A DNA stretch of 64,000 bases from contig OZ005659.1 of the NCBI GenBank assembly GCA_963930645.1, positions 163,386,034-163,450,033 on the forward strand. The letters run 5' to 3'. The notes under the pieces are model-generated. The model had not been told where the DNA came from. It ran no database searches and was given only the letters and a program-made list of their open reading frames with translations. This DNA comes from Salticus scenicus (Eukaryota > Arthropoda > Arachnida > Araneae > Salticidae). The stretch's first letter is position 1. Every line of letters begins with the position of its first letter. Below, piece after piece: positions 1 to 11,867 of the stretch. The position numbers and the translations under genes were made by a program.

Positions 1-174
1 AGATGGGAAACATTGAGGATTAAGATAACAATAATTATAAGATAAAAAAAAAAAAAAAAAACTTTTTATATACCATGCTTTTAAATTTTAATATACTAAT
101 AGTATACTAATTAAAAGGAAAATGATAAATATTCTATCATAGTTTGAAGACAAATTTGTTTTCAAATGTCTAAA
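1..174. other. AT-rich intergenic DNA, no gene seen
   Basis: AT-rich sequence with a run of about 19 A near position 50. I see no coding potential or structured element. Confidence 0.6.
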
Positions 175-540
175 TAAAATATCTGATGTAAGATACTAAT
201 ATTTTGCAGCGGAATAGATTTCATTTCTGTCATCCTTGGCGAAAAAAAAAAGAATATCGCCAAATTATCTGGCGAAAATATTTAATTCCTTTCAAAAATC
301 ATGGTTATTTTAACAACTTATATTAAAAGAGTAATGAATAATATGAAACAATATTTCGTACAATACATATTACATGTCATACATACGTACAATGAATAAT
401 ACATATTACATTTCGTACAATGCATACATCTGGCATGTATATTTTCGTGTTACGCATTTGATCGCTAAATAATAATAATAATAATAATAAAAGCCAAGGG
501 CGACAGAGTTTTGAAATTTAAAATTAAAATTTTGTCAATT
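175..540. repeat. Dispersed repeat, relative at 29095-29400
   Basis: The segment resembles 29095-29400 in the same orientation. Shared blocks, in the same order, include CCTTGG.GAAA, AAATTATCTGG, AATATGAAACAA, CGTACAATA, TGTATATTTT and TTTGATCGC. An ATAATA microsatellite lies at 470-490. Family unknown; the second copy lies in the insert that breaks the retrotransposon pol gene, so this is probably part of a mobile element. Confidence 0.5.
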
Positions 541-1425
541 TGACAGCAAAATAATTCAATCTAACACCCGCGATAACTAATACATATCTATACCCAAATA
601 TAAGGATTAAAATCGGGAAATAAATTTCCTCGAATTTTAATAATTTCTTACAAAAAATCCAGTGGGCAATTAACATAGGAAATCTTTTTCTTGGCTGCAC
701 AGACGGTCAGTGAGTCACACTTCGCTTGCGTATAGAACTCATGGATATAGTATAGCATATATAGAATAGAGTGATCATTGCGGAGAAAAAAGTTATTCCT
801 TTGCATTTGGGAAAAGACGACGTTTTTACCAAAATATGGCCGTCTTTCCCCGAGTGAATACACACGGGAATACATACTAATATTTTAGCAAATAAAATTT
901 ATGAATAATTTATTTGCTAAAGGGGAATGGAAGACTCCAGATACAGTTTCAAATTGATATTTCTTTCTTTCTTTCTTTCTTTTTTTTTTTCAATACCACT
1001 TAATGGCTGTTTCCAAAGCTTTTATTATTTTTTTTTTTTTTTTCGGCAACAAAAATCTTTGTACGATAACATGGGGATGAGAGATCTCTATATATTACTA
1101 TATCTATGATAGAACTACATTAGAACTTTATCAATGTGTATAAAATCTTTAAATTGATTATGACGTCAATGTTCGTGAGATGCATAATTTACCTTTTTAT
1201 AATTTTTTAACGTTCACGTTTTATTATATATATTTACTTTTATGTCGAAAGAAAATGAACTCGTATTTTTTTTTTTTTTTTTTTTTTTTTGGCAACAATT
1301 AAATTAATGGAACTCACACATACTTTGGAGCAACTTTAATAAAGATCTATAATTAACAAATAATTGCAATAAAACAATATTGTGACAATAAATTGAGATA
1401 AAAACTATCCTATCTCTCAAGTTGG
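541..1425. other. AT-rich DNA, no gene seen
   Basis: Short open frames here (for example 648-875 minus, 927-1109 plus) have low-complexity products and match no family I know. TTTC and T-run microsatellites lie near 961-1050 and 1267-1290. Confidence 0.55.
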
Positions 1426-1526
1426 ACCAACCTGCACACAGTGTGCAAAATTTCATTAAAATCGGTTCCTTAGTTTAGGAGTTTACCCCGGACAAACATC
1501 ATGACACGTAATTTATATATATATAC

Positions 1527-1591
<65 letters not shown>

Positions 1592-1592
1592 C
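1426..1592 (+). repeat. 3' end of a dispersed retroposon-like repeat with (TA)n tail
   Basis: The block at 1436-1512 (AAAATTTCATTAAAATCGG followed by TTAGTTTAGGAGTTTA) resembles the 3' end of common arthropod non-LTR retroposons or SINEs, which often end in a simple repeat. It runs directly into imperfect (TA)n at 1514-1592. I infer a truncated copy; the family is not assigned. Confidence 0.4.
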
Positions 1593-3239
1593 ATTTATAT
1601 GTGTTATGCTGCCCATAAAGTTTGTGTTATTAGCGTAAGGAAAAGAGCTCTTTTTTACCATATATTTGCTTAAAATGGTCTATATAATATTTCACTAACG
1701 TGGTCCAGTTACGATTAAGTATTGTCGAAACGGTATGATAGTGATGTAATTAATAAAATACACGAGGATAAAAAATAATATTTATAAATGGACAATATTT
1801 ACGCATGCGGACTGAGCTCAATGATCCAATAAATCAAAATAACGACATTTGTCTGATAAGAGTATTTTACGAAAAATGTATTTTTTAAAGCTGAATCTTA
1901 AGAATCTTTGCAAGCGTCATTTTAAATCTAGCGATACTTTAAAGATATATACAGGATATGAATTATTATCATAAATCGACTAAGAAATAGATTATAAAAA
2001 GTATAATCAAAATAGGAATTATTTTTTTTTTAATTATGCCAAAATAAATAAATAAAAAGTCATTGCTAACATAGCGACAAAAATTTAAAATTCATGGTGG
2101 TCCGTTCATGGTGGTCCTATACTAAAACACTACTGCGCTGCAGAAATATAAAAACTGGGTCGTCAGTTATGAATTTTATTTCGAAAACTTTCTTTGTAAG
2201 TTTTTAGTTTAACTATTGCACAGTATTAATTTGGTTCTAATAATAATTTAGCGACTTATGAATTAAAATTTTAATTGCATGGTGAAATTCATACAATCTT
2301 TGTGAATTTCAAATTTTAAAGGTGGATAAGGAAAAAATTATATGCGAAAAATTCGAATGGGTTTGATAGTAATGTAATATTTCTTAATTTATATTAGTTT
2401 CAGTTTCAGTGCTTATAAAATACCTATTTAATTACTTGCAGAAGAATAATTTGAATAATTTATAGATCATATTTATTCACTGTTTGAGTAGATATATGCC
2501 TCTATTACTATATCAGGGCGAACGTGACTGGATTAAAGAAATCCGATGAATCACGCTTATCCCCTCGACAACAAGATGCTAGTTTGATAAATTCCAAATA
2601 TATTCTCAAACTTGATTTTTTCCCTAATTCAGTTTAAATAAAACTTCACTATTTTTATTTTAATAATTAAAAGTACAAATATATTCATTTATTTACCACC
2701 TATTACGTAGATTTAAAATAGTCACACAATTTTTTTTTATTTGTTTCTAAAAAATTTACAAATACATATTGTGCAATAGTAGCTGCTATCTAAATATTAA
2801 AAAAATATATATTCATATTGCCAATATTATCCCCTAATGTATCAATGTTATTATAAAGTTCTTAGACGTCTCCAATATAATAATAAGTGTCATCTATATA
2901 TTTACGCTATCAGAATAATAGTTCATGTTTAATCCTTTAACCGTGTAGTAGTTTTTTATTGTAGATGTTTAATAAATGATAAAAACAATATTAAGTGAAG
3001 TAGGATTTAAAAAAATTAAAGTTTTTTTTTCTTCTTTTTTTCAAAAAATTGTCCTATTAGCGTCTAATTTCAACTATTGGGTGACGAAAAAAATTGTTAT
3101 GGTCAAAGGGTTAAATATTATATCATAGAAATAGATCTTAAAATCTCATCATGATACGTCAAATATATATGTCAGCTCAAAATATTCTTAATTAAAGTAT
3201 TTATATCTATCTTTTCAAAATTTTATTATTCTCTACAAA
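1593..3239. other. AT-rich DNA, no gene seen
   Basis: No open frame with recognisable content on either strand, and no clear repeat structure. Confidence 0.55.
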
Positions 3240-3373
3240 GAAAATCGTGCCAAAATTTCCGTAGGCAATTTTCTATATAAATAAGTAATAAAATCATGTT
3301 TAAGTATTTTATTCGGCAAATATGTGTTTTCAATAAAATATGATACTAATTTATTTATATGCTCAAACTACAA

Positions 3374-3400
3374 CATTTTATTTTATTTTATTTTATTTTA
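3374..3400. repeat. (ATTTT)n microsatellite
   Basis: About five perfect ATTTT units inside copy A. Confidence 0.9.
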
Positions 3401-3718
3401 TCTCTGATTTTTCATTATATACAGTAAATTGTTTCGTTCTCGAAATAAATCACTTGAAACAGCTTAGTATTATGTATACACAGCATTTTGCGACAAGTCC
3501 ATAATCGAAATATGTCAACCTTGTTATATTCTGTAATGCGGGTTCACAAACTCTGACATTCCGAATTATTATGTTGGATGATACTCAATAAATAACTTTC
3601 ATTTGTGAAACTACATAAAGTATAAAGAAAAACAAATTGACTTTTAAACAAGAAATTCCTACATTTTTAAAAAATTATAAAATTTTTCAATGAAAAATAT
3701 GTTTTAAAATTTTCATCC

Positions 3719-3756
<38 letters not shown>

Positions 3757-4342
3757 TATTAACATTATATTATGATTATAAATTTTATTATGATTTCCTA
3801 TTAAACTATTTCATAAAATGTATGCATTATTAAACTTTTCATACATGTTTATGAAAGATAATACGATTTTCATGTTTATTTCATGGAAAATAGTAATTTT
3901 AATTAAAAATAAGAAGTCCGGATTATCGTCACTCGACATTTCAAGCAGATGGTAATTATTAGAGAGTTAAACAAATTTGAATGTTGAATAATTTAGTAAA
4001 AATTAATAGGGTAAAAGTATGACTTCTCAGGTCTGAATATTGTTTCAGTGATTAGTAATGTAAGAAATTCATTTTGCATCGTTGCTAAATGATATAAATT
4101 TTAAGCAATCAGTTTCCGATAACAAACAAAATGCAGCAAAGTTCTAAAATATTTACAAGTCTTATTTATTATTATTATTTTTAATTAGTGTACTTCATTT
4201 AATTAGCTCCAAAAGGACGTGATAAGTATAAAATATTCTTGACAACTTTATAAAAGATCTATATGTAATACGCCCATTATTTTTCATAATGAGCAAGCAT
4301 TATCAAACTAATATAATATTTATCATTATTATAATTTAATCA

Positions 4343-4346
<4 letters not shown>

Positions 4347-4385
<39 letters not shown>
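4347..4385. repeat. (TA)n microsatellite
   Basis: About 19 uninterrupted TA units. Similar TA tracts occur at 5209-5229, 15540-15565, 17731-17765, 36566-36598, 62622-62641 and 63174-63194. Confidence 0.9.
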
Positions 4386-4389
<4 letters not shown>

Positions 4390-4607
4390 CAAACTTATAT
4401 TGATTTGAGTCTAAAGATCGTAATGTAAACAAATGCATTTTGCTGTTCTGTTAAAAAAAAAAAAAAAAAAAAACTCTAAGTTTTAAATCATGAAAATTTA
4501 AAATGATCTTACGGCATAGGCTTATAACATGCATACTAACTTTTAGCTCATTCGGATAAGGTGTTTAGAAAGTAACGCACTAGAAATAATTTAAGTCTAT
4601 GTGGTGA

Positions 4608-4822
4608 AAAGGCATACCCTCCAACAACCTAATTAATATTCCGTAGTATTGTTAGTCCCGCTCTTTTTCTCCCACCAATAAATTTTTAGAGTAGTATTCT
4701 CCAAATGCAATTGCGATTAAATAAGAAGAAAAATACTCAAAAAATATACTGGTGTGAAAAAGAAGGCGGAGCTATCAATGCTATGGAATATTAATTAGTA
4801 AGTTAGAAGGCATGGTGAAAGT
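4608..4822. mobile_element. Imperfect palindromic MITE-like element
   Basis: The left arm (blocks AAGGCATACC, CTAATTAATATTCC, CCCGCTCTTTTTC) is matched in reverse complement by the right arm ending GGCATGGTGAAAG. Each arm is about 90 bp with several mismatches and a short AT-rich centre. The element splits a repeat whose phrase CATACTAACTTTTAG occurs at about 4532 and again at 4904. No coding capacity. Target duplication not determined. Confidence 0.5.
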
Positions 4823-5101
4823 AAAAAAGTTTTTCTTCTTAACCTTGTAAAATCACCCTAAGTCTTAAACCATCAAAATCTATACAGTTCATGCAAAGGG
4901 GACATACTAACTTTTAGAGCAATCGGATTTGGTAATTCATCAAAATCGTGTTCACACACACATATACATACAAACACAAGGAAGATTACACCTATAAATC
5001 ACCGTAAAAAAAATAACAAATAAATTCAAACGACGTCAGGAAGTGTAGAAACACCAAATCACACAGTTAATATATGTATATAAATAAAATATATATGTAT
5101 A

Positions 5102-5143
<42 letters not shown>

Positions 5144-5849
5144 GAAAGTGATTTCAAAATCTTATTAATTGATAGAAATACCGCCAAATCCAGTTAGACG
5201 TTTGTCAAATATATATATATATATATATTTCCTCGTGAGACCATATAAAATATTCAATCAATATTCTAAAATAAATCTTGTGAAGTTCAATTCGGCATTC
5301 AGAACAATTAGTAGTTATCAGACCTTTACCCGTTAACGCCCGAATTAATTTTGCAAATTATTATGAGCGGATTATTTCACTTATAATTTAATATAGACAA
5401 CTGACAGTAAAATATATTAACTTAAACAATTATTCTGATAGTTTTAAATTTAAAGCCTGTCCTCATTTATTGACGCTTAGTGTTTTAGCAAGAAAACTTC
5501 GAGATAGAAAAACTTTGAGATAACAGATTAATTTCCTATTATATGTTGACAAAGATCTCGAAAGTAAAATATTATAATATATATTATTATTCAACTTGAT
5601 TTAAGCTAGTATACCAGCTTAAAAAGCAAAGATGTGTGCGACGAATGAAAAATCATAAAATAACTATCCAAATTATTAAATGATAATTAATATTAGGCAT
5701 ATAAAACTTTCAGGGATCATTTAGAGTGACACTATACACTGTCACTAAAAAGCAGAAATAATTCCAAGAAACGACATAAAACATACGTGCCATCTTATTA
5801 GCTGACCTCAAATAAGGACACTGGGAGCTAACGTGTTAATTAGTCTTAT

Positions 5850-6310
5850 GCAATAAGAACACGTTTAAATGTACTACTTTCTATAATAGTGTAAACGTTA
5901 TTTAAATAATAAATATTATATATCATGACGCTGGAATATAAAACATCCTTCACACATTATAAATTTTAACTGTTATTTATTTTCTGCAATTTGACATTTA
6001 TTGGTTGTTTAATTTTTATAATTAAATGAAATACACTGAAGAAACTTTGGAGGTAAAAAGGTTTTGACAGCAGTTCAGAAATATGCATAATTTCTTGACA
6101 TTATTCCCTTAAGAATTGAAAAAACTTCATCACGCGTATAACTTTTCCTTTCGTGCCAGCTTTCACGACGAATTAGTTCACACTCTATGCAATATGTGGA
6201 AACACACAATGAATAAAATACTATTCATTAATTCTACTATTTCGCAGAAACTTTTTTTTTCTTTTTACAACTTTAATTGTTTCTATGCATCATTATTTAT
6301 ATTCACGGTG
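5850..6310. repeat. Conserved segment of duplicated unit, also repeated within unit
   Basis: This segment matches 19905-20310 closely, including TTGACAGCAGTTCAGAAATA and the phrase TTAGTTCACAC followed by ATGCAATATG. A weaker relative lies at 7550-7725 plus 8077-8310 inside the same unit, and again at 21222-21460. The match does not preserve an open frame (the 6116-6316 frame is broken in copy B), so I do not call a gene. Confidence 0.6.
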
Positions 6311-6359
6311 TTGTAGTTTTATTTTTAAAAAGTTTCACCATAAAATTATGAAACCAAAG

Positions 6360-7120
6360 AAGGGACGTAAACACATTCAAAATTTAAAAATTAAACATTA
6401 ACGTATATTAAGTGTTCAAGTTTCAAAAATGTTAATTTTTTCTTTTAGCTACTGTAAAGAAAAAAAAAATCTGTAATTTGTACACTTTTTCTACTGCAAA
6501 ATTTATACAGATCGTATACGCGGACGTATAATTAGAGAGTTCAAGATCACACTAACATGAAGCATCAAACTTTAAACTTATCACTGACTCTCCAGGCCCA
6601 TACATACATAAATAAATGCATACGAACTCTCACACAGACAATCATATACACATTACCGAAAATTAGTAAAAATTAATTCGAGAGACCCCAAAACGTTACT
6701 CCTTACAATATTTTTCTTACATTGTATATATGACAAAATTTAGACATGTCGTATAACGAGAGCCTATAATATCCCTACACTTATAAAGTTCGAGATCACC
6801 GTAGCATAAAGTGTTTTACTTTAAACTGATCACTAACGCACCAAGGCACATACATATACACACACATACATACATATATACGAATACTCACACAGAAAGT
6901 ATAACATCAACGTATAAAAAACGTTTAAAAAGCATAACTTCAACGCATATTAAGTGTCCACGTTCCAAAATGCTAAATTTTTCCTTTAGCTCTTGAGAAA
7001 AAAAATCTGTAATTTGTACACTTTTTCTACTACAAAATTTCTAAAGATCGTATACGAGGATGCATACTTATAGAGTTCGAGATCACAGTAACTTAAACTT
7101 TAAACTTATCACTAACTCAC
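6360..7120. repeat. Degenerate direct-repeat array
   Basis: Phrases such as CTTTAAACTTATCACTAACTC, AAGGCACATACATA, CACACAGACAATCATATACA and CCGAAAATTAGTAAAAAT recur at about 6550-6680, 6810-6890 and 7090-7200. Copy B has almost none of this between 20310 and 20405, so the array is an expansion specific to copy A or a loss from B. No gene seen. Confidence 0.6.
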
Positions 7121-7498
7121 CAAGGCACATACATATATGAATAAATGCATACGAACTCTCACACAGACAATCATATACACATCACCGAAAATTAGTAAAA
7201 ATGAATTAATGAGACCTCAAAACGTGAACTTAAAATAAGTTCTCATAGCCGGATATTTTTCTACTTACAGTATTTTTCTTACATAGTACATGTGACTGGA
7301 AAGTAAAACCAAGGCACATACATATATGGATAAATGCATACAAACTCTCACACAGACAATCATATACACATCACCGAAAATTAGTAAAAATGAATTAATG
7401 AGACCTCAAAACGTGAACTTAAAATAAGTTCTCATAGCCGGATATTTTTCTACTTACAGTATTTTTCTTACATAGTACATGTGACTGGAAAGTAAAAC
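7121..7498. repeat. Recent 189-bp tandem duplication
   Basis: Two copies start at CAAGGCACATA (7121 and 7310) with period 189. I see only about two substitutions between them (GAATAAATG/GGATAAATG and TACGAAC/TACAAAC), so this is much younger than the array to its left. Confidence 0.85.
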
Positions 7499-7725
7499 TG
7501 TTCGTTAAATATATTTTATTTTTACATTTAAGTAAATGTCACATTTTTATGACGCTGGATTTCAAAACCTATTATCTTTTTTAAATTTATTTATTTTATT
7601 TTTTATTTTTTTCTGAAACGTAACATTTTTTGGTAAGTTAATTCTTATAATTATAGTAAATGCGTTGTAGAACTTTTAACGAGAAGAAATCTTGTCGCAA
7701 TTCTCAAGTATGTTTAAATTCCTAA

Positions 7726-8051
7726 ACATAGCCTCCTAAACTAGATGCCTGTCACGTGGCTCGAAAACTCGGCAACAGTTGAAGCGGTAGATAGCGCCAA
7801 CTGGTACAGATTGCGCGACTTTTTTATTCAAGAGCCACCAAAAATTTTTAAAAATGTGATTTGATATACGTAAAAGTCGACTAAAATCGAAGGAACCTCG
7901 ATTATATATATATCATATATTACTTTTAAAAATATTTGGTGACAGTTGAATAAAAAAGTCGCACAATCTGTACCAGGTGGCGCTACATACCGTTTCAACT
8001 GTTGCCAAGTCTCCGAGCCACGCGACAGGCATCTAGTTTAGGAGGCTATGT
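7726..8051. mobile_element. 326-bp MITE with long inverted repeats, TSD CCTAA
   Basis: The left end reads ACATAGCCTCCTAAACTAGA and the right end is its reverse complement. The arms extend about 115 bp with few mismatches around a TATATA centre. CCTAA flanks the element at 7721-7725 and 8052-8056. The paralogous site in copy B (about 20631-20650) has a single CCTAA and no element, so this is a directly supported insertion with a 5-bp target duplication. Non-coding; superfamily not assigned. Confidence 0.85.
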
Positions 8052-8472
8052 CCTAACTGTAATCGCCCAAGGATTTATAAAAGTCCATCACGCATATATA
8101 TTTTAGTGTTAGCGTTCACGTCCAGTTAGTTCACATCTTATGCAATATGCGAAAACACTCCATAAATAAAATTAAATTCGTTTACTCCAATATTTTTCAA
8201 AAGCAGGTGTATTTTTCTAAATTTTTAAAAATATTTTTTACAATTTATGTCACTATAAATGTTAATTTTTTAGTTTTTATGTTAAACAAAAATATACAGA
8301 AAAAAAAAAATCTGGTGTAAAACAACCACAAGACTTCCATTATCCATTATTGCACGCATATTATAGGCACTTTTTGGAGATAATGTAATCAGAATACATA
8401 AAATTGACAGAGTAGACACCTAAAAATTTTCTGGTAAGAGAAAGCTGATACACGTGTGAAGACAGCGAGTTT

Positions 8473-8474
<2 letters not shown>

Positions 8475-8510
<36 letters not shown>
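8475..8510. repeat. Poly(A) tract
   Basis: About 36 consecutive A residues; possibly the tail of an old retroposon, but no head is recognisable upstream. Confidence 0.8.
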
Positions 8511-8512
<2 letters not shown>

Positions 8513-9152
8513 TTGCACCATATTTTGAAACATCAATATCCGCGATTTAAAACTGACTTACCTAATCAGGATGACTTGTTAATTTCCTTATAAAAATCTT
8601 TTATCTTCTAAAAATTTACAAATGCAGTAAAACATTTAAAATATTTTTTACAAATGTCAATACACGCGCTCTCATTTTGTTTGATGCTGTACACAAACAC
8701 CTACACTTTTTGGGGTATGGGTGGGGTGGAAGGAGGAGCGTTATTTCCTGAAATTACTCAGCAACACATTTAATGCGAAATCATTAAAGGATTATGTGTT
8801 AAATTTCTTTCTTTCTTTTCTTTTTTTTTTTTTTTTTTTTTTATTCCATATCTCTTTTTTCTTTTTCAGACTAAATAAATATATCATTATTTTTAAAGTT
8901 TGTTTTAATTCTTAAAATAGAGAAAAATAAATATAGAGAAAATAAAATACAATTTAAATGTTTATTTATTATATATTTTTTGTGTTCATTAGGATGCTGA
9001 TATTTTTTGGCTAAATTTCAGTTTTCTGTTTTTGAAAATTTTCAGGATTTGGATATCCGGAAATTGATTTGTTCATCTTTTAATGTATATCAATTGTTTT
9101 GTTAATTAAAAAAAAGTGATGCAAATAAACATATTCTAAGTGTTTTTTTTTT

Positions 9153-10090
9153 TCATTGAAACGTGGGCATCATCTGTTTTGATTTTAAAGTAGCTCTAAT
9201 ATAACCATCTCGATTTTCATGCCCGCTTCTGCTGCTTCTGTAACTAGTTTTACACACCTCAACTGACTGGGTGTGGCATGGGAATTTGAGGTATTCAAAC
9301 TCTGGTAGCGCTTTGTCTTTCAATAAAGAAGCAATGTATTCAGTTGGCATCTTGGACAGTAGTGGCGGCGGTGTTAATTTGCAGACTGACCAATCAATTA
9401 GCTCGGTATAATCGTTTGCACTAAAATTTATTGAAGCTATTTTGAAGTCTCTTACATAACCTGCAGCTGATGGCTCATTTCATGATTCAAGGATCATCCT
9501 GTAGCCAAGTTCTCTAATGTGTGGTCTCTCATCCATTATCATAGCCAACATAATATTTTCAGGGTGGCAGAAGAATGCGTTCCTTTGAATTACTGGATCA
9601 ATGATATGCTTGATATTGTCCGGTAGATGCCTGGTTGTTTTAACTACCTAAAATATGCTTCGGTCCATCTTTCACAGTGTAGTTTTTCTTTATATCAAAC
9701 CAAAAAGGTGCATATGACTTCACTATGTAATTTGCAAGAGTCTGTAACTCAATTGTTGGACTAGTTTGGGATACATACAATCTTAAAACCCGGTTAGCAC
9801 AGGTTAGCCAACAAGAGTGGCTGATGCGTCCAGGATCCCTAGCAGCCAATTCTGGATTACAGATTCCTGTGTTGACCGCTTTGAGAATGTCTAGGAGATA
9901 CTTCTGATCTTTGCTCAGATCGTTTTTAGTGATATCAATGACTTCTTCTGATTGTATTGGCTCAAAATCTACAACAGGGAGTTTCTCACATCCAGGGAGT
10001 TGTTTTCCAACTGGACAGCTAAATGATGCTGGTACTGTTGTCGTTCCATCCAAGTGATCAAACAAATGCCTATAATGTAACTCGTTAAAA
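9153..10090 (-). pseudogene. Broken transposon-associated protein (family unnamed)
   Basis: Reading the minus strand, an open frame to about 9640 carries a block (LSKDQKYLLDILKAVNTG, then SHSCWLTCANRVLRLYVS, then KSYAPFWFDIK) that I recognise as an uncharacterised protein family often found in repeated copies in aphids and arachnids; that is recollection, not a search. After a stop near 9641 the same protein continues in another frame (HPENIMLAMIMDERPHIREL), meets an in-frame TGA near 9480 and resumes (KMPTEYIASLLKDKALPEF) to a stop at 9153. One frameshift and one nonsense codon make it a pseudogene. The first ~20 residues of the frame starting at 10149 are antisense of the inverted arm at 10080-10325, not native protein. 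Confidence 0.6.
9155..9375 (-). repeat. Left arm of inverted duplication of the pseudogene 3' end
   Basis: This stretch recurs in reverse complement at about 10080-10325. Shared phrases include ATGCCAACTGAATACATTGC, GAAAGACAAAGCGC and CATGCCACACCCAGTCAG. The arms are about 220 bp and differ at scattered positions. Confidence 0.8.
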
Positions 10091-10325
10091 TGTCCGCCAC
10101 TAATGTCCAAGATGCCAACTGAATACATTGCTTCTTTATTGAAAGACAAAGCGCTTCCAGAGTTTAACTACTTCAAATTCCCATGCCACACCCAGTCAGT
10201 TGAGGTGTGTAAAACTGGTTACAGAAGCAGCAGAAAAAGTGTGCGGGCATGAAAATCGCGATGGTTATATTAGAGTGACTTTAAAATCAAGACAGCTGAT
10301 GCCCACATTTAATTCAAAGTCAGAA
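10080..10325 (+). repeat. Right arm of inverted duplication of the pseudogene 3' end
   Basis: Reverse-complement partner of 9155-9375. It encodes on the plus strand the same C-terminal residues (KDKALPEF, FPCHTQSVEVCKT) that the left arm encodes on the minus strand, with an extra base that shifts the frame further on. The result is a fold-back with a 0.7-kb centre made of the rest of the pseudogene. Confidence 0.8.
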
Positions 10326-10659
10326 TTCAAAGGGGCTTCTACTTAAATAACCTTTTGCCTACAACGAACATATATGCATTGTACAAAGTAAATATTTACT
10401 GTAAATATTGTAAATAAAATTCACCCTGGTTGGTTGGTTGGGTAGGATGGAGATGGGACTCGCCTTGCAGCCACGTCCTCGCCGTGAGTCCTGGGTCATT
10501 TCAGCACAGATTAAATGTTGAAATGAGCTGAGAGCTGCAATATGATATGTTTGACTAATACATTTTTTGTAAATCACTTGTTAGAGTCTTATTACAAACC
10601 TTAATGTGTTAAATAAACACTCATCAGATATGGAAAACGGCGTTTTTACGGGACTCTAT

Positions 10660-11170
10660 AACTTAACTTATACTATAATTTAAACCTTTTGCGCGAATAC
10701 AATTAAGGAATAACAGGTCTGAAAGTATTATTTATGGATTGGGAAAACTATTTTGAATGGTTTTTACACTATTACAAATTAAAAATAAAACTTTTATGGG
10801 TTTTGGCACATGTTTAAAAATCGTCGAAAATCATGAAATATCGTTTTTTTACGATACAACCCGCAACTTTAGGCCTTTTGCGCGAATTCAGTAAAACAAG
10901 AATGGGTCTAATTATATTTTGTATGCATTAAGGGCACTCTTAAAAACACTTTTTTCACTATTAGAACAAGAAATGTATTTTTTTGTAATTTTTGCATTTT
11001 TTTTTTAAATTTACCGGTATTTTGACTTTTTTGGTAACTTTAGGCCTTCTGCGCGATTTCAAATTTTGAAAAAGAATTTTTTTAAAATTTTTTAAATTTG
11101 TAATGATGCCTATGCGCAAGTTTTCCGCGCTATTAGAATTGTATTCGAGAGAAAAAGCGTTTTTCGATCC
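10660..11170. repeat. Three degenerate ~175-bp tandem units
   Basis: The phrase CTTTTGCGCGAATWCA occurs at about 10687 and 10870, with a variant CTTCTGCGCGATTTCA at about 11045, in similar surroundings (AACTTTAGGCC upstream, long A/T runs and CACTATTA downstream). Spacing is about 183 and 175 bp. A single TTTTTCGATCCACCC block closes the array. No coding signal. Confidence 0.55.
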
Positions 11171-11867
11171 ACCCTAATAAATAGCTTACTTTTTTTGATG
11201 AAATATCTTTATTAACAATAAAATTATATATAAACTGCAGGCAAATTTAAGTAAAGTTCTATAAGAAAGTGCATGCTATAAGAAAATAATTAAATATTTC
11301 ACTGAAATTCTAATTTCAGTAACCTTTGTTAATAAAGGAGAGAGAGAGAATTTTCCCCTTTTGTATTTGTATTAAAGTCTGTACAATTTTGAATTTCAAA
11401 CAACACAGCTCAGACAGAAAGCGAATTTTAATAGATATAAAAGTAAACAAATTTGAAAAAATACACGAAAGCATGGTTTGAAATATCATAGAAAATTATA
11501 TATCTAAAAAATAACATAAAAGATGACGTAAAAAGTAAAAAATATGTACTGTTTTAATTTTAACTCCCTTGTCAGTTATTAATTGGATTGTAATTAGATA
11601 ACAGCGAAAACCAGCTTTTCCTAAAGTTATAACTTAGAATGCAAAAATATCTTAAAATGTGTAGAAAATATTCTTGTTCGGAAATCATTTATAATTTTTT
11701 CTTATCATTTATACATGTTTTATTTATTTGAAAATTAAAATAGCTTTTTAAATACCCTTGTATGTAATAGAAAACTAGTATGTTGTGGCCACCACAAGAC
11801 TTTCTATATTTTCCTATACAAATTCACTCAGTAACAATATTTGTTTTCGTGAAAAAAAAAAAAAAAA

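Noticed and set aside
6116..6316. 66-codon frame in the best-conserved part of copy A
   Set aside because: The matching part of copy B is interrupted by stops and shifts, so the conservation is not at protein level.
7121..7498. CRISPR-like direct repeats
   Set aside because: Two long adjacent copies with no spacers; a simple tandem duplication in a eukaryotic genome.
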